A stretch of DNA of 26,975 nt from DATADD01 sp046262355. GTDB taxonomy: Bacteria > Actinomycetota > CADDZG01 > WHSQ01. The DNA lies in NCBI GenBank assembly GCA_046262355.1, contig JBHEMX010000016.1:1-26975 (forward strand), in the 5' to 3' direction. A program made the translations under genes and the position numbers. The notes beneath the pieces were generated by a model. It saw nothing but the letters and a program-made list of their open reading frames with translations, ran no database searches and was not told where the DNA came from. This document shows, piece by piece, positions 1 through 8,509 of the stretch (position 1 is the first letter of the stretch; every line of letters starts with the position of its first letter).

Positions 1-315
1 GTCTACAGCTTTCATTGCCCTCCCTACGGTTCCGGTCTCGACGACGCTCCCGAGCTGACCGCGGACATGCGACCCAAGTACGCGGGGCGGTCGTCGATGC
101 CGTGCGGCTCCACGGCGGTCCGTGAGGCGATCGAGAAGGGCCAGCCCGCCCTCTCCCTCCACGGCCACATCCACGAGGCGAAGGGCAACACCAGGATCGG
201 TCGAACCCTCAGCATCAATCCCGGCAGCTCCTACGAGCAGGGACAGCTCCTCGGGGCAGTGGTAGACCTCGACGGAGGCAAGTCGGTCAAGCGATTCGTG
301 CTCACAAGCGGATAG
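1..315 (+). CDS. Metallophosphoesterase, C-terminal part (5' end outside window)
   Basis: The frame is open from base 1 to a TAG stop. It shows an SFHCPPYGSGLD segment, where the His is a usual metal ligand, then HGHIHE, the Gly-His-x-His motif that closes the two-metal site of calcineurin-like phosphoesterases. An INPGSSYEQG segment follows, as is usual in this family. No signal peptide can be judged because the N-terminus is missing. The residues seen are those of an Icc/YfcE-like cytoplasmic enzyme hydrolysing phosphodiesters or phosphomonoesters; the substrate is unknown. The stop lies 9 bases before the permease start, so the gene is probably the upstream member of the permease-GDPD-dehydrogenase operon. 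Confidence 0.85.
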   Translation, partial: VYSFHCPPYGSGLDDAPELTADMRPKYAGRSSMPCGSTAVREAIEKGQPALSLHGHIHEAKGNTRIGRTLSINPGSSYEQGQLLGAVVDLDGGKSVKRFVLTSG

Positions 316-324
316 GGGGAAGGA

Positions 325-1935
325 ATGGCAGATGCCACTGCAGGGCGCGCTCCACAGGAGAGCTTGTTCGTTCGAAAGGCAACCGGTCTCCTCAGGGGCT
401 GGTCCGTACGTGACGCCTTCATCTATGCGGCGTTCTCGATCAACCTCATCACGCTCGGGCTCTATATCTTCTCCTTCGCTCCGTTCATCCCCGACGGCTC
501 ACTGTTACTGGCGATCGTCTTGTCGGGCGTGTACCTGATCTTTCAGGCCATCACCTACGCCTCTCTGATCGCGGTGATGCCCCGAGCCGGCGGAGACTAC
601 GTATGGACCAGCCGAGTCTTGGGCGGCGGGCTCGGTTTCGTCCTCGCGGCGACGGGATGGTGGTTCATCTTGTGGCACTGGGTGCCCATCTACGCCAACA
701 TCCTCAACATCGAGGTCGTCGGACCGCTCGCGGCCATCCTCGGACTCGACTCAGTGGTGACCTTCTTTTCCGAACCGGCGGGCATCTTCACGGCCTCTCT
801 CATCGTTGCCGTGCTTGCGTCTGTGCTGATCTCGCTCGGCATGCGCACCTACGCTCGGATCCAGCAGGTGTGCTTCTACGGCGGCGTCGTCGCTCTCGCG
901 ATCGTATTCGTGCTTCTGCTCGTCAACTCCAAGACCGACTTCATCTCGGCGTTCAACTCCGAGGCGACCGATGTCTACGGCGCGCCGGCGAACGCCTATC
1001 AGAAGACCTTGGAGGTGGGTGGGCTGGACGCGGCAGGGCCCGCATCCTTGGCGCTCGCCCCGACGCTGCTGCTCATCCCCATGATCGTGTTCTTCAACCT
1101 CTGGTCCAACTGGGGAGCAACGCTTTACGGGGAGGTTAGGGGCGCGTCCGACTTCCGTAAGAACATCTACGCTATGGGTGGAGCTCTGCTTGCCACCACG
1201 GTGGTGGGCGCTGCTCTGCTCGCGCTGTTCTCAAAGACCTTCGGTTGGGATTTCTACTACGCGGCCAACAATGCCTTCTACCTGCCCGACGCCCCGCTCG
1301 CGGCGTGGCCCTATCCGGGGATGCTGGCCGCCTTCCTGCTGGGCAATCCCATACTCCAGTTCATCCTGGTTGGCCTCATGTCGCTGTGGTTCTTCGGCTG
1401 GGTCGGGTCCGTCTTTTTGTCCTCGACCCGGGTCGTGTTCGCGACTGCGTTCGATCGGGTGCTGCCGGAGTGGGCGGCGCGGACCAATCGCAACGGTGTA
1501 CCCTACGCCGCGCTCGCGCTCATGTTGATCCCATCGATCCCCATCTCATACTTCTACGCATACACAGACAACTTCGCGACGTACACGCTCGATGCCACGC
1601 TGGTGATAGCCATAACCTTCCTAGGCTCTGCCGTAGCGGCGGCCATCCTGCCGTGGCGCAAGCCTGAGATCTATAACGCCTCGCCGATCGCGCGCTACAA
1701 GATCTTGGGCGTACCGCTGATCACTGCTTCGGCCGCGCTCTTCTCGCTCTTTCTCATCTTCTGTCTCTACAAGTGGGCAACCGATGACATATACGGAGTG
1801 AACAATCCCGACTCCGCGCTCTACATGTCGGCCCTGTACGTCGTCGCGATCATCATCTATGTTGTGGCGCGGCTCGTCCGGCGGGCTCAGGGCATGGACC
1901 TGAAGATGGTCCACGACGAGATCCCCGCCGAGTAG
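325..1935 (+). CDS. APC-family amino acid/amine permease
   Basis: This is a 536-residue polytopic membrane protein with about 12 hydrophobic segments. It has the APC-superfamily look: an early PRAGGDYVW segment after the second helix, and RVVFATAFDRVLPEWAA after helix 8, equivalent to the family's 'R-x-x-FAMARDGLLP' loop. APC permeases import amino acids, ethanolamine-like amines or related solutes by cation symport or exchange. A purine-rich GGGGGAAGGA lies immediately upstream of the ATG. The gene sits 9 bases after the phosphoesterase and is followed closely by a secreted glycerophosphodiesterase and a choline-dehydrogenase-like enzyme. That context suggests an amino-alcohol or amino-acid head-group substrate. 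This is inference from neighbours; the sequence alone does not give specificity. Confidence 0.9.
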   Translation: MADATAGRAPQESLFVRKATGLLRGWSVRDAFIYAAFSINLITLGLYIFSFAPFIPDGSLLLAIVLSGVYLIFQAITYASLIAVMPRAGGDYVWTSRVLGGGLGFVLAATGWWFILWHWVPIYANILNIEVVGPLAAILGLDSVVTFFSEPAGIFTASLIVAVLASVLISLGMRTYARIQQVCFYGGVVALAIVFVLLLVNSKTDFISAFNSEATDVYGAPANAYQKTLEVGGLDAAGPASLALAPTLLLIPMIVFFNLWSNWGATLYGEVRGASDFRKNIYAMGGALLATTVVGAALLALFSKTFGWDFYYAANNAFYLPDAPLAAWPYPGMLAAFLLGNPILQFILVGLMSLWFFGWVGSVFLSSTRVVFATAFDRVLPEWAARTNRNGVPYAALALMLIPSIPISYFYAYTDNFATYTLDATLVIAITFLGSAVAAAILPWRKPEIYNASPIARYKILGVPLITASAALFSLFLIFCLYKWATDDIYGVNNPDSALYMSALYVVAIIIYVVARLVRRAQGMDLKMVHDEIPAE

Positions 1936-1966
1936 ACCGGTGCGCACTTCGTCCAGAGGGGGATAC

Positions 1967-3958
1967 ATGGCTCGACTGAGATCCATCGCCATCTCGTCGC
2001 TCGTAGCCGCCTGCTTGGCCGCAGGATTGGCGGGCTCGGCGGGCGCGGGTAGTCAATCGTTCGACCTCGAGGGTCACCGGGGGGCGCGTGGACTGCGTCC
2101 CGAGAACACCCTCTCCTCATTCGCCAAGGCGCTTCAGACCGGTGTCACGACGCTCGAGTTGGACGCCGGCATCACGCAGGACAAGGCGGTCGTCGTCAGC
2201 CACGATCGGTACGTTTCGCCGCTCGTGTGCACCGATACGCATCCCGTGAGACCGGGCGATCCGGAGTATCCGTACGTCGGCGACCTCATCTCCGAGCTCA
2301 CTCTACGCCAGATCAAGACGGTCGATTGCGGCGCGCGAACCCATTCTGACTTTGCCGCCACCCAGGTTCTGATGCCGGGCTCGCGCATCCCCACATTGCA
2401 GGAGGTCTTCGACCTCGCCGACCGCTACGAGGCGCGCGAGGTCCGCTTCAACATCGAGACCAAGATCGACCCCACTCAACCCGGCGAGACGGTCGGACCA
2501 CGCGAGTTCGCGCGCCGAGTCCTCCGGGTCGTCGACGAGAACGAAGTCATGGGTCGAAGCATGCTGCAGAGCTTCGACTGGAGGACCCTCGTCGCGGCGT
2601 ACCGGCTGCACCCAGCGCTGCGTCTCGTGGCTCTCGGCGACGAGTCGACGATCCAACTTGGAGTTCCCGGTGAGTCGCCGTGGACCGCGGGGATAGACAT
2701 CGATGAGCCGCCGTTCAAGGGTGATGTCGCGAAGGCCGCCCGCTCGATCGGCGCCAAGGTGCTGTCTGTCGATCACCTGTTCCTGACGGATGACATGATC
2801 GCGTCCGCTCATGCCCGCAACATGCTGGTCGTGCCCTGGACGGTCGACGACAAGCCCACCATGAGAGACCTCATCGATCGCGACGTCGACGGCATCATCA
2901 CCGACTACCCCAACCGGCTGCGACAAGTGCTGGCGGCACGCGACATTGCTCTGCCCCAGGCGCACGAGCCGCCTCCGTTCGACGTCGAGGGTCATCGAGG
3001 CGCGCGCTGGTACCGTCCGGAGAACACGCTTCCGGCGTTCCGGTATGCGCTGAGGGCCGGGGTCGACACGCTAGAGCTCGACACCGGCGTTACCCAGGAC
3101 GGCGTTCTCGTCGTCTTGCACGATCGCTTGATCAACGGCGTGCATTGCGAGGACACCGCTCCCGCCACTCCTGGAGATCCCGAGTATCCCTACGTCGGCG
3201 ACCTCGTCAAAGACCTCACGCTCGCACAGATAAAGACACTCGATTGTGGCAACACCGACCCGGCATTCCCCGAACAGGTCGCCCGACCGGGCGCACGCAT
3301 ACCGACGCTGCAGGAGGTCTTCGACCTCGTCGAGGCGCGCGGCGACAACGACGTGCGCTTCAACATCGAGACCAAGATCAGTCCCCTCGTCGACGACACG
3401 GTCCCTTACAAGACGCTCACGCGCAAGCTCGTTTCCGCCATCGAGCGCAACAACCTCACGGACCGGGCGATGATCCAATCGTTCGATTGGCGCACGATCA
3501 TCTACGCCCACCGACTGAACCCGAGCATCGACACCGTTGCGCTGATCTGGCAGTTCGCCGGCGAGGACTGCGACGCGTTGAGCGACGAGTGCTCGCTGGA
3601 GGCGGTGGTCGGGGACCCGAGCGTGGAAAGTCCGTGGACTGGTGGCCTGGACTGGTGGGACTTCCGCAACGTGGGCCGGCTCGTGCGCGCCGCTCACGCC
3701 GATGTCGTGTCCTCCAACTGGCAGGTGCACGACCCCTATCAGGCGCACGTCGAGTCAGAGGACTTCTACGCCAAGGAGGACCCCGACATCTTCCACGGGC
3801 CCCGCATACCGCGCCTCCACGAACAGGGTCTCCTCGTCGTGCCGTACACGATCGACGACGAGGCCACGATGCAGCGACTCATCGACCTCGGCGTCGACGG
3901 CATCATCTCCGATAACGTCGACCTCCTGATCGAGGTGGCGCGCCGCAACGGCCTGTAG
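1967..3958 (+). CDS. Secreted glycerophosphodiester phosphodiesterase with two tandem GDPD domains
   Basis: Start chosen at ATG 1967, preceded by AGAGGGGGA and giving a clean signal peptide (MARLRS, hydrophobic to about residue 25, cut near AGAGS). A GTG at 1940 in frame has no such support. The 663-residue product holds two homologous domains, about 32-325 and 337-663. Each carries the GDPD set: HRGAR (His37/His343), PENT (Glu46/Glu352), LELD (Glu64, Asp66/Glu370, Asp372) and HDR (His79/His385), so both sites look active. GDPDs split glycerophosphodiesters such as glycerophosphocholine into sn-glycerol-3-phosphate and an alcohol. The usual enzyme has one domain, so this is an internal duplication. 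It acts outside the membrane and is co-directional with the permease and BetA-like gene. Confidence 0.92.
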   Translation: MARLRSIAISSLVAACLAAGLAGSAGAGSQSFDLEGHRGARGLRPENTLSSFAKALQTGVTTLELDAGITQDKAVVVSHDRYVSPLVCTDTHPVRPGDPEYPYVGDLISELTLRQIKTVDCGARTHSDFAATQVLMPGSRIPTLQEVFDLADRYEAREVRFNIETKIDPTQPGETVGPREFARRVLRVVDENEVMGRSMLQSFDWRTLVAAYRLHPALRLVALGDESTIQLGVPGESPWTAGIDIDEPPFKGDVAKAARSIGAKVLSVDHLFLTDDMIASAHARNMLVVPWTVDDKPTMRDLIDRDVDGIITDYPNRLRQVLAARDIALPQAHEPPPFDVEGHRGARWYRPENTLPAFRYALRAGVDTLELDTGVTQDGVLVVLHDRLINGVHCEDTAPATPGDPEYPYVGDLVKDLTLAQIKTLDCGNTDPAFPEQVARPGARIPTLQEVFDLVEARGDNDVRFNIETKISPLVDDTVPYKTLTRKLVSAIERNNLTDRAMIQSFDWRTIIYAHRLNPSIDTVALIWQFAGEDCDALSDECSLEAVVGDPSVESPWTGGLDWWDFRNVGRLVRAAHADVVSSNWQVHDPYQAHVESEDFYAKEDPDIFHGPRIPRLHEQGLLVVPYTIDDEATMQRLIDLGVDGIISDNVDLLIEVARRNGL

Positions 3959-4006
3959 AGAGATCGTCGTCGTAATCGGACCGGCGCACCCCGGCGAGGA
4001 GAAGCT

Positions 4007-5737
4007 GTGGCTCCTGCGCGGTATGACTTCGTAATAGTCGGCGGCGGCTCGGCGGGGAGCGCGCTCGCCAACCGGCTCAGCGCAGATCCGTCCACCCGGG
4101 TGCTGGTGCTGGAGGCTGGGCGGCGCGACTACCTCTGGGATGTCTTCATACACATGCCGGCCGCGCTCACCTTCCCGATCGGAAGTCGCTTCTATGACTG
4201 GAAGTATGAGTCAGAGCCCGAGCCGTACATGCACGGACGGCGCATCTATCACGCGCGAGGGAAGGTTCTCGGCGGCTCGAGCAGCATCAACGGCATGATT
4301 TTCCAACGCGGCAACCCCTTGGACTACGAGCGCTGGGCGGCCGACCCCGGCCTGGAGACGTGGGACTACGCGCACTGCCTCCCCTACTTCAAGCGCATCG
4401 AGACCTGTCTCGCGGCGGACCCCGACGACGGCTTCCGCGGGCACTCCGGACCGCTCGTGCTGGAGCGTGGGCCGGCAACCAATCCCTTGTTCGGAGCCTT
4501 CTTCGAGGCGGTGCAGCAGGCCGGGCACCAGCTCACGAAGGACGTGAACGGCCACCGCCAGGAGGGCTTCGCCCCCTTCGACCGCAACGTGCACCGCGGC
4601 CGCCGACTCAGCGCCGCCCGGGCATATCTGCATCCGGTCATGGACCGCCCCAACCTCGAGGTGAGGACCCGCTCGTTGGTAACGCGGATCCTGTTCGAAG
4701 GCACCCGGGCGGTCGGTGTGGAGTACAAGCGCGGTGGCGCGTCGCTGCAGCGGGTGGGGGCCGGCGAGGTGATCCTCTGCGGCGGAGCCATCAACTCCCC
4801 GCAGACCCTGCAGGTCTCCGGCGTGGGCCACGCACAGGAGCTCGGAAAGCTCGGCGTCTCTGTCGTGCAGCACCTGCCCGGCGTGGGCGAGAACCTGCAG
4901 GATCACCTCGAGGTCTACGTTCAGTACGCCTGCAATCAGCCGGTGTCGATGGCACCGTACCTAGGGTGGCGCTACCGGCCGTGGATCGCTTTCCGCTGGC
5001 TCTTCTTTCGCAACGGCCCCGGTGCCACCAACCACTTCGAAGCAGGCGGATTCGCCCGCAGCAACGACATGGTCGACCATCCCAACCTGATGTTCCACTT
5101 CCTGCCGGTAGCGGTCCGCTACGACGGGTCGGCTCCGGCCGGGGGACACGGCTATCAGGTGCACATCGGGCCGATGTACTCCGACGCGCGCGGCACGGTG
5201 AAGATCAAGAGCGCAGATCCGAGCGTGCACCCGGCTTTGCTCTTCAACTACCTTTCGACCGATCAGGACCGCCGCGAGTGGGTCGAGGCGATCCGGGTAG
5301 CCCGCCACATCCTGACTCAGCCCGCCATGGATCCCTTCAACGCCGGCGAGCTGTCGCCGGGACCGGCCGTCGAGACGGACGAGCAGATCCTGGAGTGGGT
5401 CGCCCGAGACGCAGAGACCGCCCTACACCCGTCGTGCACCTGCAGGTTGGGCACGGACGAGGCCGCGGTCGTGGACCCCAAGACGATGACGGTGCACGGC
5501 CTCGACAGACTTCGCATCGTCGATGCGTCGGTGATGCCGTACATCCCGAACGGCAACATCTACGCACCGGTGATGATGGTCGCGGAGAAGGCTGCGGACC
5601 TCATCCTGGGCAACACCCCGTTGCCGCCGGAGCCGATCGAGTTCTACCGTCACCGGAGGGGTCGACCGGCTCCTGAAGGCGCTCGGCGTCGAGGCTCAAC
5701 GCCCCGTGAAGGTGGGACACGCCACAGCTTGGGGTAG
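4007..5737 (+). CDS. betA: GMC-family oxidoreductase, choline dehydrogenase-like
   Basis: The protein has 576 residues starting at GTG 4007, behind GAGGAGAA. The N-terminus has the FAD-binding VGGGSAGSALANRL (residues 11-24) and Glu36 in VLEAG. GKVLGGSSSINGM is the GMC signature 1, and GAINSPQTLQ matches signature 2. Near the C-terminus HPSCTCRLGT (His474) and NGNIYAP (Asn517) supply the catalytic His/Asn pair of choline-oxidising GMC enzymes, followed by AEKAADLILGNTPLP as in BetA. The likely reaction is choline to betaine aldehyde, and perhaps on to betaine, with electrons going to a membrane acceptor. GMC enzymes also oxidise other alcohols, so choline is likely rather than proven. The last 30 residues are Arg/Gly-rich and longer than usual for BetA. 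Confidence 0.85.
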   Translation: MAPARYDFVIVGGGSAGSALANRLSADPSTRVLVLEAGRRDYLWDVFIHMPAALTFPIGSRFYDWKYESEPEPYMHGRRIYHARGKVLGGSSSINGMIFQRGNPLDYERWAADPGLETWDYAHCLPYFKRIETCLAADPDDGFRGHSGPLVLERGPATNPLFGAFFEAVQQAGHQLTKDVNGHRQEGFAPFDRNVHRGRRLSAARAYLHPVMDRPNLEVRTRSLVTRILFEGTRAVGVEYKRGGASLQRVGAGEVILCGGAINSPQTLQVSGVGHAQELGKLGVSVVQHLPGVGENLQDHLEVYVQYACNQPVSMAPYLGWRYRPWIAFRWLFFRNGPGATNHFEAGGFARSNDMVDHPNLMFHFLPVAVRYDGSAPAGGHGYQVHIGPMYSDARGTVKIKSADPSVHPALLFNYLSTDQDRREWVEAIRVARHILTQPAMDPFNAGELSPGPAVETDEQILEWVARDAETALHPSCTCRLGTDEAAVVDPKTMTVHGLDRLRIVDASVMPYIPNGNIYAPVMMVAEKAADLILGNTPLPPEPIEFYRHRRGRPAPEGARRRGSTPREGGTRHSLG

Positions 5738-5770
5738 GAATGAGCCTCAGACATCCACCGGAGGTGACCG

Positions 5771-5917
5771 ATGGCTTCACTGTTGAAGAAGCTCGGCGAC
5801 TTCGCTCGCAGCCCTCAGGGCCGCGAGCTGATCGCCAAGGGCAAGAAGGCGGCGCAGGATCCCGAGAACCGGCGCAAGCTGCAAGAGCTACGCTCACGCC
5901 GGGTCAAGAAGCGGTGA
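5771..5917 (+). CDS. 48-residue basic small protein
   Basis: A short gene with an excellent ribosome binding site: GGAGGTGA lies just upstream of ATG 5771, and a TGA stop ends it at 5917. The product begins MASLLKKLGDFARSPQGREL and continues with AKGKKAAQDPENRRKLQELR, ending in RRVKKR. It is predicted to be helical and strongly basic. Similar 45-70 residue Lys/Arg-rich proteins with a 'K..A..PE.R.K...L' pattern are common in Actinomycetota and have no assigned role. It overlaps a longer open frame (5740-5952) whose composition looks non-coding. It follows betA by 33 bases and could be the last gene of that operon. Confidence 0.7.
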   Translation: MASLLKKLGDFARSPQGRELIAKGKKAAQDPENRRKLQELRSRRVKKR

Positions 5918-5959
5918 CGCTACGCGCTCTCGAGCGGGGCAACCGGGCGTGACATCAGC

Positions 5960-6247
5960 TCAAGCCGAGCCCAGATTGGCGATCAGCTCGGCGGCGTAGT
6001 AGTCCTCCCACTTGCCGCCGGGCGCCTTGGCGAGGAACTCCTCGTCCAAGCGGACCAGGTGGTAGATCAACCGGCTCCGCACGGGCCGGACGCCGAGCAG
6101 CTCGGGAAGCTCAGACAGGTGGATGAGCCAGTCCGCATACCAAGAAGCCCAGTCGGCATCCTCGCCGTCGACGATCCTGTAGACCTGATGGTGGGTCTCG
6201 CCCGCCTCGTGAAGAAGCTCACTCACCTTCTCGGTTCGAGGATCCAC
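5960..6247 (-). CDS. Conserved hypothetical protein, 95 residues
   Basis: Start chosen at GTG 6247 on the reverse strand, behind AAGGGAGG, rather than at longer upstream extensions whose Arg/Gly/Ala-rich translation looks non-coding. The product starts VDPRTEKVSELLHEAGE and contains a Trp- and Tyr-rich stretch (DADWASWYADWLIHLSEL, then LIYHLVRLDEEF, then KWEDYYAAELI). It is acidic and probably all-helical, with no signal peptide. I recall short proteins of this type in Actinomycetota and Chloroflexota but know no function. It is transcribed towards the betA operon and its stop lies about 40 bases from the small basic gene. Confidence 0.7.
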   Translation of the reverse strand: MDPRTEKVSELLHEAGETHHQVYRIVDGEDADWASWYADWLIHLSELPELLGVRPVRSRLIYHLVRLDEEFLAKAPGGKWEDYYAAELIANLGSA

Positions 6248-6634
6248 GGCGCCTCCCTTCGAGCGACAGCCATCAGTGTCCCAGGTTAGCAACCGGCACA
6301 GGCCAAAGGTCGAACGACCCGGCGCCGCCAACGCCCCGGCGCGCCGACCGACCGAACCAGAAGCCCTCCGCCCCGCCACGTGGCGGCACAAGGCAAAAGG
6401 TCCGATGCGCCGTTCAGCGGGCATGCCCCCAGCGACGCGACGGTAGATCGGTTCCCTCGTGGGAGCCGGGACGGCAAAGGAGAACCCGACTAAGCATATC
6501 GAAGCGTCATGGAGGCGGTGCTCGAGGACGAAGACTGGGTCCTCAAGGCGGTTACACCCCAGAGCGGCCAGGCGATCCGACGAGCGGTGCGTACCCTCAT
6601 CGCTGCATCCCTCGCCCCGGCCGTCCCGAGAGCG
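6248..6634. other. Intergenic stretch with no confident gene; contains a 14-base palindrome
   Basis: This stretch of almost 390 bases separates two reverse-strand genes. It holds the perfect palindrome CCGCCACGTGGCGG at 6373-6386. A forward open frame from 6509 begins MEAVLEDEDWVLKAVTPQSG, which faintly resembles the start of small actinobacterial metal-binding proteins, but it then loses any recognisable pattern and runs into the 3' end of the next gene. I treat it as non-coding or a remnant. Confidence 0.4.
6373..6386. repeat. Perfect 14-base palindrome with CACGTG core
   Basis: CCGCCACGTGGCGG reads identically on both strands. It lies about 125 bases upstream of the start of the 95-residue gene and downstream of the secreted phosphoesterase. 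It could be an operator or part of a hairpin; no T-tract follows on either strand. Confidence 0.45.
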
Positions 6635-8264
6635 TTACGGACGCGGGCGCCGATAGAGCCTCTTTGCGACCCCGTTCTCATTGCGATACACGCGCGTGCT
6701 CACCAGCACAGGACTCCCCTCGACGGGTACTGTGCCGGCCGGCGCCCCCGACGCCACCGTAGAGCTCGGCGGATCATGGCAAGCGGCGGCCCCTGAGTCG
6801 GAGAAGGAACCGTCGGTTGAGACGAACTCCCAGATGTATCCGGAGGCATCCAGAGTGAGCCTCAGTATGCCGAAGGCCGTGTCGTTCCTGACGATCGAGT
6901 TTTGAGGCGTGAGGTCGAAGGGCCGGTGGTTCTTACCCCCCGTGCCCACGACGAATTGAACAACGCCGTTGTTCTCGTCGATGGTGCCCGCAGGTGTCTG
7001 CGGAGCAAAGCGCTCGTAACTGTGCGCGTGACCTGAGAGAACAAGCTCCGCACCATCGTCGTAGAGGTCCGTGAACAAGGGTACGATCTGGGTCAGAGGA
7101 GCATCTGACGAGAAGCGTGGATGATGCCAGAAAGCCAGCGTGCACGCGCTGTCATCGGCTGCGAGGTCGTTTCTCAACCACACTTCTTGAGGGGATCCCT
7201 TGGCGCAGCCGTGCGCCGTACCCCCCGTCGGAAGGCGCTTGCAGTTGGAATCGATCGCGACGACGTGCCAGTCGCCGACATCGAAGGAGTAGTACAACGG
7301 CCCCGAGCCGGTCCCGAAGTAGTCACGATAGCCCTGTGCGTTCATGGTCACGTACTCGTGATTGCCCACCGACGGCTTCGTCTTCGCCTTGAACGCACCC
7401 CACGACTTGTCATAGCCGGCGAGGTACTCGGCGAGGCTTCCATTCTCGTACTGATTATCCCCTAAGGCCAGCACATGACCTATCGACGGATCGGACGTGA
7501 TGAGGTTGGCGGTTGCAGTCTGCTGACAGGGATTCGTCGAGTCACCCGATTTGCAGGCGATGTCTCCCGCCGCGGCAATGACCGTACCCGCACCAGGAGG
7601 CGGCACAGACTCGGTGGGAGTCGGGGTTGGCGTCGGTGCGCCCGATGGAGAAGGAACCGGCGTCTCTGAAACCGTCGGAGAGGGGGTCGGCTGCGCGTCC
7701 GTCTCGACCACGAGTTGGGGCTTCTTCGCCGCCTCCCGGCTGCGGAAGACAGAATCCTTCCTGACGTTGCAGCTCGGCGGCATACGGACCACGAAGCTGA
7801 CCTTTTCGCCACCCACTACGGCGGCGGTCACGTCCCACGAGACGTAGGCGTTCGCCGGCCATGAGGTCACCGTCCCCAAGTTGGCCCCCGTGGCGGCCCC
7901 GGGACGGTTGTTCCACGTGATGGTCGACTCGACCCATGTGTCGTTGGCTGCTCGCAACACTTCTCCACCTAACGAACATCCAGACGCATTGGTCGCGTAC
8001 AGCTTGAGCGTCGCCTTCGTTACGTTGTCATCCGCGCCGATACCCGTGAGATCGAAGCGAAGATACGCCTCCTTGGTTGCGTTCCGGATCCGCAGTTCGT
8101 TCGTCAGACCTCGATTCGGCTTCCGCCTGGCTCTTGATGACGAAAGCGTCGGCCTCGGGAGAGAATGTGGCGACGCCGGCCGAGGCAGGGACACCGCCCA
8201 CTGCCAGGGCAGCGAGGATCACACACGAAGCAAGGAAACCAACAGCTCTTTTTCGTCCGCTCAC
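6635..8264 (-). CDS. Secreted DNRLRE-domain metallophosphoesterase, interrupted by an apparent frameshift
   Basis: The natural start is GTG 8264 behind GGAGGGGAAGA. It gives VSGRKRAVGFLASC, a signal peptide ending near VPASAG, then FSPEADAFVIKSQAEA. That opening belongs to a DNRLRE (CBM96-like) surface domain, but the frame breaks near 8118-8120. Dropping one base joins it to NRGLTNELRIRN and YLRFDLTGI in the main frame, which is open from 8194 to the stop at 6635. After the beta domain comes a Pro/Thr/Ser linker, then a phosphoesterase domain: AAAGDIAC, LGDNQYE, GNHEY, FWHHPRFSS and SGHAHSYERF, all metal-ligand motifs of the purple-acid-phosphatase-like group. It is probably an exported phosphatase. 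The break may be a sequencing error or a recent mutation. Confidence 0.8.
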
Positions 8265-8509
8265 TCTTCCCCTCCGGAGGAGCAGACTAGCAAAAGGTAG
8301 CTTGATGCAAATCACCGGGTCGAGACCATCGAGAACCTGGAGCGGTGATGGCGTACGGTCGAGTCATGGCTGCCGAGGTCGATGCCCTTCAGCGTGCGGC
8401 GAGAGCCGTGGGCCACGATGAGCCCTATGAGGCGCTGCTTGGGCGCGGCGGATGCTCGTCACCAGTCCGCTCGAGGGCCCCTCGACGCAGCGGTAGCTCA
8501 TCGAGTGCG

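Noticed and set aside
2303..3748. Long reverse-strand open frames opposite the double GDPD gene (2303-2995, 3071-3748)
   Set aside because: They are mirror images of a strongly supported gene in GC-rich DNA; their translations are Val/Asp/Arg-rich with no motif, and no ribosome binding site supports them.
4360..5676. 438-residue forward open frame inside the BetA-like gene
   Set aside because: It overlaps the GMC enzyme in another frame and is Arg/Pro/Gly-rich without any recognisable domain.
5740..5952. 70-residue forward frame just after betA
   Set aside because: The overlapping 48-residue frame at 5771 has a far better ribosome binding site and a conserved-looking composition.
6509..6796. 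Forward frame starting MEAVLEDEDWVLKAV
   Set aside because: The first 20 residues look plausible but the rest is low complexity and runs into the 3' end of the opposite phosphoesterase gene; at most a remnant.
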